From a virus, in IMG/VR virus record IMGVR_UViG_3300008113_001569, positions 1 to 25,281 of that record: a DNA stretch of 25,281 bases; one strand, written 5' to 3'. The notes beneath the pieces were generated by a model. The model ran no database searches. It saw only the letters and a list, made by a program, of their open reading frames with translations, and was not told where the DNA came from. Below are positions 1-6,692 of this stretch, piece by piece. Both the position numbers and the translations under genes were made by a program. Every line of letters starts with the position of its first letter. Positions within the stretch are counted from its first letter, which is position 1.

Positions 1-198
1 ATAATCATTTTCAATACTGCTAAATGCTTTAATTTTAGTAATAAACAAAACATTACTTGCACCAATATTTTGAGCCGTTTGGAGTGCTATAAGTGTTTTA
101 CCTACTCTAGGTTCTATTGAGTAGTAAACAAACTTTTTATTTTTTAGTATTTCAGTTCCTTTGTCTGATAATTCTACTTGGTATAATCGTAAATCCAT
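1..198 (-). CDS. SF2-type DNA helicase, N-terminal part (runs off window)
   Basis: The reading frame starts at an ATG at 198 and stays open to the window edge, giving the first 66 residues. Around residues 29-36 it reads EPRVGKTLIA, a Walker A-like motif (GKT) of the kind that follows the Q-motif region in SNF2/DEAD-type superfamily 2 helicases, and FVYYSIEPRVGKT is followed by a VLFITK strand like motif Ia. The start overlaps the stop of the upstream gene (TAATG), so the two are translationally coupled. Downstream of a primase and an HNH-like gene this fits a phage replication helicase. The rest of the protein, including the DEAD/H box, is outside the window. Confidence 0.7.
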   Translation of the reverse strand, partial: MDLRLYQVELSDKGTEILKNKKFVYYSIEPRVGKTLIALQTAQNIGASNVLFITKIKAFSSIENDY

Positions 199-800
199 TA
201 TAATTTTTGTCTTTTTTTACTAAGATTAGCAAATTGAGTAGTATATCTTAATGTTGTGTTTTGATTATGAAATTCAATAAAATAATCAATAAGGTGTTTA
301 TTATTAAAGAATCTTTTTGTATTTACTACTATAACATATTTGTATAAATCTGAATATGTTTTATTATATTTTTTTAAAAACAATTCAACTACAACTGAAA
401 AATCTTGGTTATGATGGTCAACGTGTAAGTTAGATAAACTTTTTATAATTTCTCCTGTAATAGCACATTTAGTAATATTTGGCTTAAAATCATTTTTAAA
501 TTTAATTATTTCAGAATCTATAGAAGTTCTAAAAGCTTTTAATGTTTCCTGTTTTTTTAAATCCTTAACTAAACTAAAAGTATGTGATATTGGTATTTTT
601 TCATTATTATCATTTAATATATAAAAGCAAAAGTTATTTTTCCCCCAAGTAGGATTGTTAGAATAAATATATCCATTATGACCATCTTTAATTTTATATA
701 AATAATCAGGATGGTTTTTCATAAATAAATCTATTTCTTTAAAAACATCACAATAAAAATATAACTTATCTTTTTCTATTCTTTTAATTAATTCTTTCAT
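198..800 (-). CDS. DCL/DUF3223-like protein with HNH-like motif
   Basis: A 200-residue basic protein. Residues 88-131 read like the conserved core of the DCL (DUF3223) family as I remember it: an AFRTSI..EI stretch, then CAITGE (C112, G116) and LHVDHH (H126, D128, H129), followed by a hydrophobic helix (FSVVVELF). The CxxTG plus HxDH arrangement is HNH-like, so a small nuclease or a nucleic-acid-binding role is possible. It lies between the TGCGCA repeat cluster and the helicase, whose ATG overlaps its stop. The N-terminal half (HPDYLYKI, GYIYSNNPTWG) also suits the DCL fold. Family assignment is from memory of the motif pattern; catalytic activity is inference. Confidence 0.5.
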   Translation of the reverse strand: MKELIKRIEKDKLYFYCDVFKEIDLFMKNHPDYLYKIKDGHNGYIYSNNPTWGKNNFCFYILNDNNEKIPISHTFSLVKDLKKQETLKAFRTSIDSEIIKFKNDFKPNITKCAITGEIIKSLSNLHVDHHNQDFSVVVELFLKKYNKTYSDLYKYVIVVNTKRFFNNKHLIDYFIEFHNQNTTLRYTTQFANLSKKRQKL

Positions 801-819
801 TTTTATATCTTTTTATTAC

Positions 820-1084
820 TGCGCACTTGCACAGTTGTTTTGCGCACTTTTTGCGCACCTTTTGCGCAGTAGATTATCAATGTTTATAAGGCTTTAGAAC
901 GTTTTACTGCGCAAATTGCGCACTTGCTTATAAAAATTATTATTTTTTTTATTTTTTATTTTTTTAATTATTCTTTAGGTACTGCGCAAATTGCGCACTT
1001 TAGCTTGTTAAGTATTGATTTTATTGAGTTTTTACTGCGCAATTTGATTTGCGCAGTTTACACTTTGCGCACTACTTTTGCGCA
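820..1084. repeat. Cluster of 12 TGCGCA repeats (iteron-like)
   Basis: The palindrome TGCGCA occurs 12 times, starting at 820, 841, 852, 863, 908, 917, 983, 992, 1036, 1050, 1066 and 1079. Many copies are followed by CTT or preceded by AC. Two copies of ACTGCGCAAATTGCGCACTT (906-925 and 981-1000) are identical 20-mers. Three copies at 841-863 are spaced by exactly 11 bp. Elsewhere in the window I found only isolated copies (11875 and 20390), so the clustering is not compositional. The last copy lies inside the 3' end of the primase gene. It looks like iterons of an origin or a multi-site operator. Confidence 0.85.
927..979. other. AT-rich tract inside the TGCGCA cluster (possible unwinding element)
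   Basis: About 50 bases consisting almost only of A and T, with long T runs, lie between the TGCGCA pair at 908/917 and the pair at 983/992. An AT-only tract flanked by repeated GC-rich boxes is the usual layout of a replication origin with an unwinding element. The function is inferred from this layout and from the primase gene next door. Confidence 0.4.
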
Positions 1085-3366
1085 CTTTCAAACTCTTTAA
1101 TCCAGTTTTGTGATGTTCTCCTACTTATACCTAAAAGTTCAGCTGTTTCACTTCTATTGAATTTTTTATTTACTTTCCATATTTCAAATAGCTTTTCTTT
1201 TTCATTTTTACCTTTGTTAAGTGTTATGGTATTTTTAATCTTTGAAACCTCAACTGAATTAACCTTTATCTTTTTAGCCGTAGCGATAAAGTACTTACTT
1301 AATTTCTCAGCGTTTAAGATACTTTCTTTTGATATTAGTAATGTATTACCACCCTCACTAAAAAACTCGTTAAAAACGTGCAATAAACAAGCAAAACGAG
1401 GTATGTAAGACTTTTGCTTAGGAAACATAGATTTTAAGTACTCATTTTCTTCTTCATTATTTTGTACATCGGTCATTTCATTAAATATACGCTTCCATTC
1501 AATTTTTGCATCCTCTGAGAATTTAGCAGTTAGAGTTATTATATCGCCATCTTCATCACGTTTGATAATGCTTTTAATTGTATCGTAAAAAGATATAACA
1601 CTTTCTTTATACCAGCTTAAAATAGCATCTTCAATTTCATTTTCATTATAATAATCAATTTTTAAATCAGGATAACAAAGTAACATCCTATCCATAAAAC
1701 CGTTATCTTTATTTTCATCAGTATAAAAAGTATTAAAAATACTTGGTTGAATACCCCCTAGAACTGGTATAAATGGTTTTTCTACAAATGAACTCTTAGC
1801 CGTTTTACGATTAAAGTTTACACTTTTACCGCTCCAAGTACTTAGCCAAAATTCTAAATCCGAACCCTCACGATACTTATTCATATCTTTAAGCCAGCCA
1901 GCAAGCTCATCTTTAAAAACTCCTACACAATTATCACTTTCTTGGTGTAAATCCACTAATGCTTCTAATGTAATATCGTTTGCTATAAATTGTGTTTTTG
2001 ATGGTTTTAAAACTTCGCTATGTTCCTTTTTATCTTTTTCGCTTAATTTAATATAATATTCATACTTTTCGTTTTCTTTCATAAAGTTTTTTATCTCTTT
2101 AGCGTTTATTTTTGCTAATGGATAAATAATATTATTAATACTCGGAGTTTTACCAAGTCCAGCTTTACCAACAATAGATAACCAAATAGATAAATTTTCA
2201 TTCCATCCTTTTTTAACCTCAACATCAATAGAGTTACCAACACATACAGAAATAAGCCAAAGTAAAGAACATCCCATATATTCAATAGAACTATCTAACT
2301 TTGAGTTACATTCTAAAATATAATTTTGTATATCAATAGGAAATATATCAATAGGGAATACTAAGTCCTCTTTTTTAATAATAGTTTGGATGTGAATATC
2401 TTCTTTAAGTTCGTTTATTTTTGACTTTAAACGAGAACCATAACCTTTTTGATAAATGTCTTTTGATGCTGCTGAAAAATCTCCGTTATGATATTTCCAA
2501 GTATAAGCTATAAAAGGAGTTATTTGTTTTTCGTGTGGGTAAATAGTACCTGTGCTAAAAAGAAACATTCTATTATCCTCTTTATACACATAACCACTAT
2601 GCGGAGAAGTAGAACCATGTCTTTTAATAATGTACTTTTTAGATTGATTAGCCACTACTTTAAAGTCAGAACCTATAACATCAAAAATATCTGTTTTATC
2701 ATTGTAGTCATCCCAGCACGCAATCTCATTTTCTTGAAACTCTTGTTTGTTTTTTTTTGGCTCGATTGGAATTTCTTCAACGTAGTTATACATTTTAGAA
2801 AATGACATCAAAGTAAAATGGTCGTTATCTGAAATATAATCTATTTGATGGTATGAATTTTTTGAAACTTTATTATCAGGATATGCAAAAACATAACCCG
2901 CCTTTCCTCGTGTTTCAATCACAGCTTCTTTATGACCTTTAAGTTTTGCTAATTTAAGATTACCCTCTACTCTTTTTGATTTATAAAGAATATGATACCC
3001 AGCATTTTTGGTTTTATAGATTACAAATTTTTCATCAAAGTCTAAAATATTATCTTTCAAATATCCTAAATATTCATCCCAAAACTCCTTTTGTTCTTTA
3101 GCAGTACTAAATACTTTTAAATCAATATCTATTACTTCTAAGTCATCAAATCCTGTTACAATACCGAAATTAGTAGTAGCTGGTATTTCAGTTCCATCTT
3201 TTCTAAATATTCCGCCTTTGTAATTATAGTTTTTAGAAAATTCATCAAAACTTATTTTTTCAGTTTGGCTTTTTTTCCATGAAAAGTTTGGAACTTTATT
3301 ATCCGAAACCGTAATTATACTAAAGTTATCGTGAAATAATTTTATTTTGTTTACCTCCATTTTCAT
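1072..3366 (-). CDS. Primase-polymerase/DUF3987-type helicase with C-terminal HTH
   Basis: 764 residues in three parts. Residues 1-200 look like an archaeo-eukaryotic primase (prim-pol) domain: NFGIVTG then VIDIDLK (D80, D82), GYHILYKS (H125) and IETRGKAGYVFAYP (R153) fit its DxD, sxH and basic motifs. Residues about 340-620 are a DUF3987-like ATPase: Walker A GKAGLGKT (400-407), Walker B VGVFKDE (D486, E487), then an EFWLSTWSGKS stretch and a GGIQP segment. The last about 30 residues (SETAELLGISRRTSQNWI) form a helix-turn-helix. It probably primes and unwinds phage DNA at the origin. Starts at ATG 3366 or 3360. The gene ends inside the TGCGCA cluster, so the HTH may recognise these repeats (inference). 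Confidence 0.85.
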   Translation of the reverse strand: MKMEVNKIKLFHDNFSIITVSDNKVPNFSWKKSQTEKISFDEFSKNYNYKGGIFRKDGTEIPATTNFGIVTGFDDLEVIDIDLKVFSTAKEQKEFWDEYLGYLKDNILDFDEKFVIYKTKNAGYHILYKSKRVEGNLKLAKLKGHKEAVIETRGKAGYVFAYPDNKVSKNSYHQIDYISDNDHFTLMSFSKMYNYVEEIPIEPKKNKQEFQENEIACWDDYNDKTDIFDVIGSDFKVVANQSKKYIIKRHGSTSPHSGYVYKEDNRMFLFSTGTIYPHEKQITPFIAYTWKYHNGDFSAASKDIYQKGYGSRLKSKINELKEDIHIQTIIKKEDLVFPIDIFPIDIQNYILECNSKLDSSIEYMGCSLLWLISVCVGNSIDVEVKKGWNENLSIWLSIVGKAGLGKTPSINNIIYPLAKINAKEIKNFMKENEKYEYYIKLSEKDKKEHSEVLKPSKTQFIANDITLEALVDLHQESDNCVGVFKDELAGWLKDMNKYREGSDLEFWLSTWSGKSVNFNRKTAKSSFVEKPFIPVLGGIQPSIFNTFYTDENKDNGFMDRMLLCYPDLKIDYYNENEIEDAILSWYKESVISFYDTIKSIIKRDEDGDIITLTAKFSEDAKIEWKRIFNEMTDVQNNEEENEYLKSMFPKQKSYIPRFACLLHVFNEFFSEGGNTLLISKESILNAEKLSKYFIATAKKIKVNSVEVSKIKNTITLNKGKNEKEKLFEIWKVNKKFNRSETAELLGISRRTSQNWIKEFESAQK

Positions 3367-3375
3367 AATTATTTT

Positions 3376-3630
3376 TTAAAAAGGTAAATTATAAAAGTAG
3401 ATAACTTTATTTGTTTTTAAAAGACGCTCTATCTTTTTTCTTAAATTCACTTCTCCTTTAAACTCATTTGATTCTTTAAAGCAAACAGTAAAATACAATT
3501 CTTCTACTCCCTCCTTAAATACGTCTAAAGTAACTGAATCTAATGTAACAGACTCAATTTTACTTTTAATACTTTCGTTCCAAGTACTCAAATCTACTGA
3601 TAAGATTTCTTTAGTTTTTGTTTTTTTCAT
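3376..3630 (-). CDS. Small hypothetical protein before primase
   Basis: An 84-residue charged protein beginning MKKTKTKEILS. An ATG 30 bases further upstream is possible, but it would add a hydrophobic decapeptide (MGFTYLIIYI) that looks like translated leader. The sequence contains an immediate repeat, SVTLDSVTLD. It is the first gene of the primase operon, ending 9 bases before the primase start, and sits behind a promoter and a structured leader. No family recognised. Confidence 0.65.
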   Translation of the reverse strand: MKKTKTKEILSVDLSTWNESIKSKIESVTLDSVTLDVFKEGVEELYFTVCFKESNEFKGEVNLRKKIERLLKTNKVIYFYNLPF

Positions 3631-3671
3631 AATATATATTATTAAATAAGTAAACCCCACAATTCAAAAGA

Positions 3672-3745
3672 GGTTTGGCGTTCTTTATCCTTGTAGGGTT
3701 ATATAATTTCTTTAAGTTACTATGTCGCCAAACCGTAACTACAAG
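3672..3745 (-). promoter_or_regulatory. Structured 5' leader with interleaved inverted repeats
   Basis: GGTTTGGCG at 3672-3680 is the exact reverse complement of 3726-3734 (9 bp), and CTTGTAG at 3690-3696 is the exact reverse complement of 3739-3745 (7 bp). The two pairs cross (arm a, arm b, a', b'), which as RNA would make a pseudoknot. A third pair, AGTTAC 3715-3720 with GTAACT 3735-3740, competes with it. The predicted transcription start from the promoter at 3748 is close to 3741-3744, so the arms would form most of the leader of the primase operon. A regulatory role is inferred. Confidence 0.45.
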
Positions 3746-3747
3746 TA

Positions 3748-3778
3748 CAAATATAAAACTTTTTTTTAAATAACCAAC
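3748..3778 (-). promoter_or_regulatory. Bacteroidota-type promoter for the primase operon
   Basis: Read on the minus strand, 3755-3748 is TATATTTG, a perfect TAnnTTTG -7 element, and GTTG at 3778-3775 lies 19 bases upstream, matching the -33 TTTG/TTG element of Bacteroidota sigma-ABfr promoters. It lies just after the terminator of the methyltransferase operon and points at the 84-aa gene and primase. Confidence 0.65.
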
Positions 3779-3808
3779 AAAAAAAACCCGCTATTTTCAT
3801 AACGGGTT
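3779..3808 (-). terminator. Intrinsic terminator (distal)
   Basis: On the minus strand AACCCG (3808-3803) pairs with CGGGTT (3790-3785), the stem can be extended by a TAT/ATA pairing, and eight T residues follow (3786-3779). This is the second of two terminators behind the methyltransferase gene. Confidence 0.75.
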
Positions 3809-3851
3809 AAAAAATGAATCACAACTAAAAGAGAGAGTTACAAATATACAT

Positions 3852-3880
3852 AAAAAAACCACATACTGCAATATGTGGTT
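3852..3880 (-). terminator. Intrinsic terminator of the methyltransferase operon
   Basis: A perfect 9-bp stem, AACCACATA (3880-3872 on the minus strand) with TATGTGGTT (3865-3857), a 6-base loop and a T7 run (3858-3852), 45 bases after the stop codon of the methyltransferase gene. Confidence 0.8.
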
Positions 3881-3924
3881 TAAAATAATCATTCAAATAA
3901 TTTAGAAAGTATAAAGATACAATT

Positions 3925-5274
3925 TTATTTTACATTTTCGGGTAGTGCAAAGCCCTTTAATTCTCCGTAGGCTTTATTAATTAAATACCAATCGTTTAAG
4001 TCTTTGAATTTAACGTGCATAGTTCCTTTTTTAAAGAATTTCACTTCAAAGAATCCCCAATCATACCAAGTATTAGTTTCAAAGTCTTGAAAAGCGTTGT
4101 AAATACCTCCAATCTTACTATAATTTTGAGCCGTGATATTACATAAAACTTTTACCAAGTCGTCAATTTTACGACCGCTAAATGAATCATACCTCAACTT
4201 TGTCTTACCGCTAAAGCTAATCTCGGTAATTCCCTCACAAATAAACTTTTTGTTTAACAAATGTCCTGAGTTTGTTTTCCAACCCTCAACATTAAAGCGG
4301 TTATCGTGAGTATATCGTGTAAAGTTATCGATTGCTTCCTCTAATGCTCGGTTAAATGTTTCTTGACGTGTACCGACTATAATTTGAAGCATCTTATAAA
4401 TGTTCTTCATTGTAAAAGGTACTTTCTCCTGTTCCTCTACAAATTTATTAATGTCTTTCATTACTCCAGAAGTCACATACTTTGCCATATTCATTTTATT
4501 AAAGATATGATTCCAAGACTGCTTTTGGATAGCTTTACCAAATTGCGCCTTTTCAGTTACGGTCTTATCGTAACCAACTGATAAGGATATTTTGCCAAGT
4601 CCAATTTGAGCTGTCATATAATTAATTGTATCAATACTTTCTTTCATTTGGTCAAAGGCTTTCATAGTTCCAACGTATCGATTAACCAATGCTCTAACCT
4701 CATTGTATTGCATCATTCCCTCGCTTTGTTCCTCCTCCTCGTCCTCGTCCATAAAGAATCCCTCGAACTCAAAATCACTCTTTGAAATTGGCTTAAATAA
4801 TCGAATCAATCCAATATCAATTCCTGTTGTTCTTTCAGCATCAGAAAAGCAGTCGCCTAAGTTTTCGGTGGTTCCGTATTGCTTAATAAGGCTTTGTAGG
4901 TTACGATTATCTAAAGTGGTAATATTACATAGGCTTACAATTTCGCAACCGTCAGGAGCAACCTCCCAAGCGTGGCGGATATGTCGCTCCGCATTGCTAA
5001 AAGGCGGGTTCATGTAGATGGCGTTCACATGGCTTATCTGTTCGGGTTTGCAGTTAAAAAAGTCGTCGCCAATGATATTGCACTTGCCTTTTAAAATCGC
5101 TCTGCAATTCTCGTTAATTTCAAAGGCGAGTACTTGTTTCGCTCCGTGCTCCTTGCAGTAGTCCACTATGTGTCCGAACCCAGCGGACGGCTCTAATATA
5201 ATTTTGTCTTTACAATCTAATTGCATTAACTCGATTGTGTGCAGTGGTGTTGGGTATAGCTCTTTATGAAACAT
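3925..5274 (-). CDS. Class I SAM-dependent (adenine-type) DNA methyltransferase fused to a DUF4942-like domain
   Basis: 449 residues. The N-terminal 160 residues form a Rossmann methyltransferase: motif I EPSAGFG (28-34), acidic strand end FEIN (51-54), GDDFF (69-73) and catalytic motif IV NPPF (89-92), which is the D/NPPY type of N6-adenine enzymes. No target-recognition domain is evident between. After an acidic linker (EDEEEEQSEG, around 177) the C-terminal half resembles DUF4942, ending with FFEVKFFKKGTMHVKF. Such fusions occur in phages and are thought to help against host restriction; the target site is unknown. It starts 11 bases inside the preceding HTH gene and is the last gene of its operon, followed by two terminators. 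Confidence 0.75.
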   Translation of the reverse strand: MFHKELYPTPLHTIELMQLDCKDKIILEPSAGFGHIVDYCKEHGAKQVLAFEINENCRAILKGKCNIIGDDFFNCKPEQISHVNAIYMNPPFSNAERHIRHAWEVAPDGCEIVSLCNITTLDNRNLQSLIKQYGTTENLGDCFSDAERTTGIDIGLIRLFKPISKSDFEFEGFFMDEDEEEEQSEGMMQYNEVRALVNRYVGTMKAFDQMKESIDTINYMTAQIGLGKISLSVGYDKTVTEKAQFGKAIQKQSWNHIFNKMNMAKYVTSGVMKDINKFVEEQEKVPFTMKNIYKMLQIIVGTRQETFNRALEEAIDNFTRYTHDNRFNVEGWKTNSGHLLNKKFICEGITEISFSGKTKLRYDSFSGRKIDDLVKVLCNITAQNYSKIGGIYNAFQDFETNTWYDWGFFEVKFFKKGTMHVKFKDLNDWYLINKAYGELKGFALPENVK

Positions 5275-5464
5275 CGTAATTCATTTTAGATTCTAATATT
5301 AAAAATTCAGGATTTAATATTTGATGTATTCGCTCTTCTTGTAATTTAGTGTACCTAAGCCTACCACCTATTTTTTTAATTATAAGCTTTTCATTATCTA
5401 CTATGTGCCTTATTTTGTTTTGTGTCACACTACACTCTCTCGCCATCTCTAGTGTTGTTTTCAT
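5264..5464 (-). CDS. Small helix-turn-helix protein (excisionase/MerR-like)
   Basis: 66 residues. Residues 3-45 read as a winged-helix DNA-binding domain of the excisionase/MerR kind: LEMARECSVTQNKIRHIV (helix-turn-helix), then KLIIKKIGGRLRYTK (beta wing) and a helix (LQEERIHQIL). It could be a repressor of this operon or a recombination directionality factor. Its ATG overlaps the stop of the 44-aa gene (ATGA) and its end overlaps the methyltransferase start by 11 bases, so the three genes are coupled. Confidence 0.65.
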   Translation of the reverse strand: MKTTLEMARECSVTQNKIRHIVDNEKLIIKKIGGRLRYTKLQEERIHQILNPEFLILESKMNYDVS

Positions 5465-5595
5465 TTCTTTGCGTGTTCAATTAATATATCCAATGCTTCC
5501 GTTATTGCTTTTGGCGTGTATTCTATTTCGTCTATTTTACCCAGTCGCCAATCTTGGTAATGTTGTACTATCTCTGTCGCTTGTTTTAGTGTCAT
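5461..5595 (-). CDS. Small conserved phage protein, 44 aa
   Basis: A 44-codon frame from ATG at 5595 to TGA at 5463. It overlaps both neighbours by ATGA, which strongly supports translation. The protein reads MTLKQATEIVQHYQDWRLG, a short linker, then YTPKAITEALDILIEHAKK. This two-helix layout (EAxEIVxxxxxWRxG ... xTPKxIxxAIDxLI) is common among short phage proteins of unknown function that lie near replication genes. Confidence 0.75.
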   Translation of the reverse strand: MTLKQATEIVQHYQDWRLGKIDEIEYTPKAITEALDILIEHAKK

Positions 5596-5963
5596 TTCTT
5601 TAATACTTTAGTGATTATTCCCTCTACTGATTTCGGGTCTTTTTCGTGTGCCATTAAAAAATTACAAATTAAAGCTTTATCCAGTATGTTGTAATTCATA
5701 ATGTACTCCGCATTCTTTTTTGTTACATCGTAAAAAGCAGTTATGCCCTCAGTTGATACATTATAAAACTCATTGTATAATTTAGTTTGCTTGTCCAAAC
5801 TTGGATAGATTGCTGTTAATTGGCTTTGTAAGGCTTTGTTTTTGAATTTATGGTCTATCCGTTTAAGCTCGTCTAATATTTCGATAGAACGTTGGAAAAG
5901 TACACTTAATTCAACAACGTTATAACCTATGTACTGCTCTTTTGTTAGTTCGATGTTTTCCAT
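5592..5963 (-). CDS. Hypothetical protein, 123 aa
   Basis: An acidic-to-neutral, mostly helical protein (for example SVLFQRSIEILDELKRIDHKFKN and a C-terminal KDPKSVEGIITKVLKK). No catalytic motif or family recognised. Its first codons overlap the end of the preceding frame by 19 bases and its stop overlaps the ATG of the 44-aa gene, placing it firmly in the methyltransferase operon. Confidence 0.7.
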   Translation of the reverse strand: MENIELTKEQYIGYNVVELSVLFQRSIEILDELKRIDHKFKNKALQSQLTAIYPSLDKQTKLYNEFYNVSTEGITAFYDVTKKNAEYIMNYNILDKALICNFLMAHEKDPKSVEGIITKVLKK

Positions 5964-6121
5964 TCTTTAACCATTTCTTTAAGTTGTTTTACTAAATCGT
6001 AACGCACGCTAAATGTTACTTTTTTTGTGGGAATTTCCAAAGGCTTTCTCCCAGCGTTTACCCTACTACCTCCGCTACGTTTAAAGCTACCGTCTTTTTT
6101 TTTTTTCTTAGTTTGTTTATT
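5945..6121 (-). CDS. Short basic frame without a canonical start codon
   Basis: A frame open from the TAA at 6124-6122 to the TAA at 5947-5945 (58 codons). It reads KKKDGSFKRSGGSRVNAGRK, then PLEIPTKKVTFSVRYDLVKQ and a basic helix. The GGxRxxAGRKP segment followed by a short strand and helix resembles small phage DNA-binding (ribbon-helix-helix-like) proteins with an AT-hook-like N-terminus. There is no ATG, GTG or TTG before codon 26, and a run of 12 A residues (minus strand, 6106-6095) sits where the start should be. It follows the promoter at 6140 and overlaps the 123-aa gene by 19 bases. Probably a real gene with an altered or unusual start. Confidence 0.45.
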   Translation of the reverse strand, partial: NKQTKKKKKDGSFKRSGGSRVNAGRKPLEIPTKKVTFSVRYDLVKQLKEMVKEWKTSN

Positions 6122-6139
6122 TTATCTTTATTGCTGGTA

Positions 6140-6147
6140 CAAATATA
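6140..6147 (-). promoter_or_regulatory. TATATTTG promoter element of the methyltransferase operon
   Basis: Minus-strand TATATTTG (6147-6140). The upstream 30 bases (a long T run, then TTCAAAAATAGC) closely resemble those of the element at 11730; no TTG is visible at -33, only T residues. It lies between the MazG-like terminator and the next operon. Confidence 0.55.
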
Positions 6148-6189
6148 AAGCTATTTTTGAATAAAAAAAACTTTTAATCAAAATAAGTG

Positions 6190-6217
6190 AAAAAAAACCC
6201 AACTTTTTAAGGCTGGG
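6190..6217 (-). terminator. Intrinsic terminator of the recombination operon
   Basis: On the minus strand CCCAGC (6217-6212) pairs with GTTGGG (6203-6198), including one G-T pair, followed by eight T residues (6197-6190). It begins 10 bases after the MazG-like stop codon. Confidence 0.75.
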
Positions 6218-6226
6218 ATTTTTTGG

Positions 6227-6592
6227 TTATACTAAATCACTTAAATCAACGGGTTTAAATCCGTCGGGTTTTAATATCTTTCCCTCAGCATCTCGCAATA
6301 TCTGACCATTTGGAAACTTACTCATATTGTTTTCGTGAACTCGATTAAATGCTTCGTCAAATATATCACTCATTCCGTGCTGTTGTATTGTTCCGATTAG
6401 CACATACATTTTATCTACGAGTGCATCAAGTATTTCTACTTTGTCGTGGTCGTGGCAAGCCTGTAAATACTCCCTATTCTCCTCTTTCATTAGATTATAG
6501 CGTAATGTATAATCGTTGTACTTTGTAAGGCTTGGCGATTCGTTTATAAGTTGTCGACCAATAGTCATAAAATCTTTAACTTTTTTCTGCAT
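6227..6592 (-). CDS. MazG-like nucleoside triphosphate pyrophosphohydrolase
   Basis: 121 residues with the layout of all-alpha NTP pyrophosphohydrolases of the phosphoribosyl-ATP/MazG-like group: LMKEENREYLQA (EExxE metal motif, about 35-46), then EILDALVDKMYVLIGTIQQHG (second acidic motif, 53-73), AFNRVHENNMSK and a C-terminal DAEGKILKPDGF. Phage members of this group act on the nucleotide pool; which nucleotide is hydrolysed here cannot be told. Last gene of its operon, directly before a terminator. Confidence 0.8.
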   Translation of the reverse strand: MQKKVKDFMTIGRQLINESPSLTKYNDYTLRYNLMKEENREYLQACHDHDKVEILDALVDKMYVLIGTIQQHGMSDIFDEAFNRVHENNMSKFPNGQILRDAEGKILKPDGFKPVDLSDLV

Positions 6593-6692
6593 CTTTCAGT
6601 ATTTTGTGATATAAATTATTAATTCTTTCCGAGTTGTGTCCTCTTTTGTAGTAGTACTCTAGTACCTTAGCTATTCTTTGTAGCTTGCTCAT
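6576..6692 (-). CDS. Small hypothetical protein, 38 aa
   Basis: ATG at 6692 to TAA at 6578-6576. The product begins MSKLQRIAKVLEYYYKRGHN and ends in a lysine-rich helix. It overlaps the 3' end of the DUF3310-like gene by 26 bases and the start of the MazG-like gene by 17, and fills the only gap between them. No family recognised. Confidence 0.5.
   Translation of the reverse strand: MSKLQRIAKVLEYYYKRGHNSERINNLYHKILKDAEKS

Noticed and set aside
820-1084. CRISPR array
   Set aside because: The repeated unit is only 6 bp (20 bp in two copies) and spacing is irregular, unlike a CRISPR.
3531-3550. Tandem repeat in the 84-aa gene (SVTLDSVTLD)
   Set aside because: Only two copies of five codons; a chance short duplication is enough to explain it.
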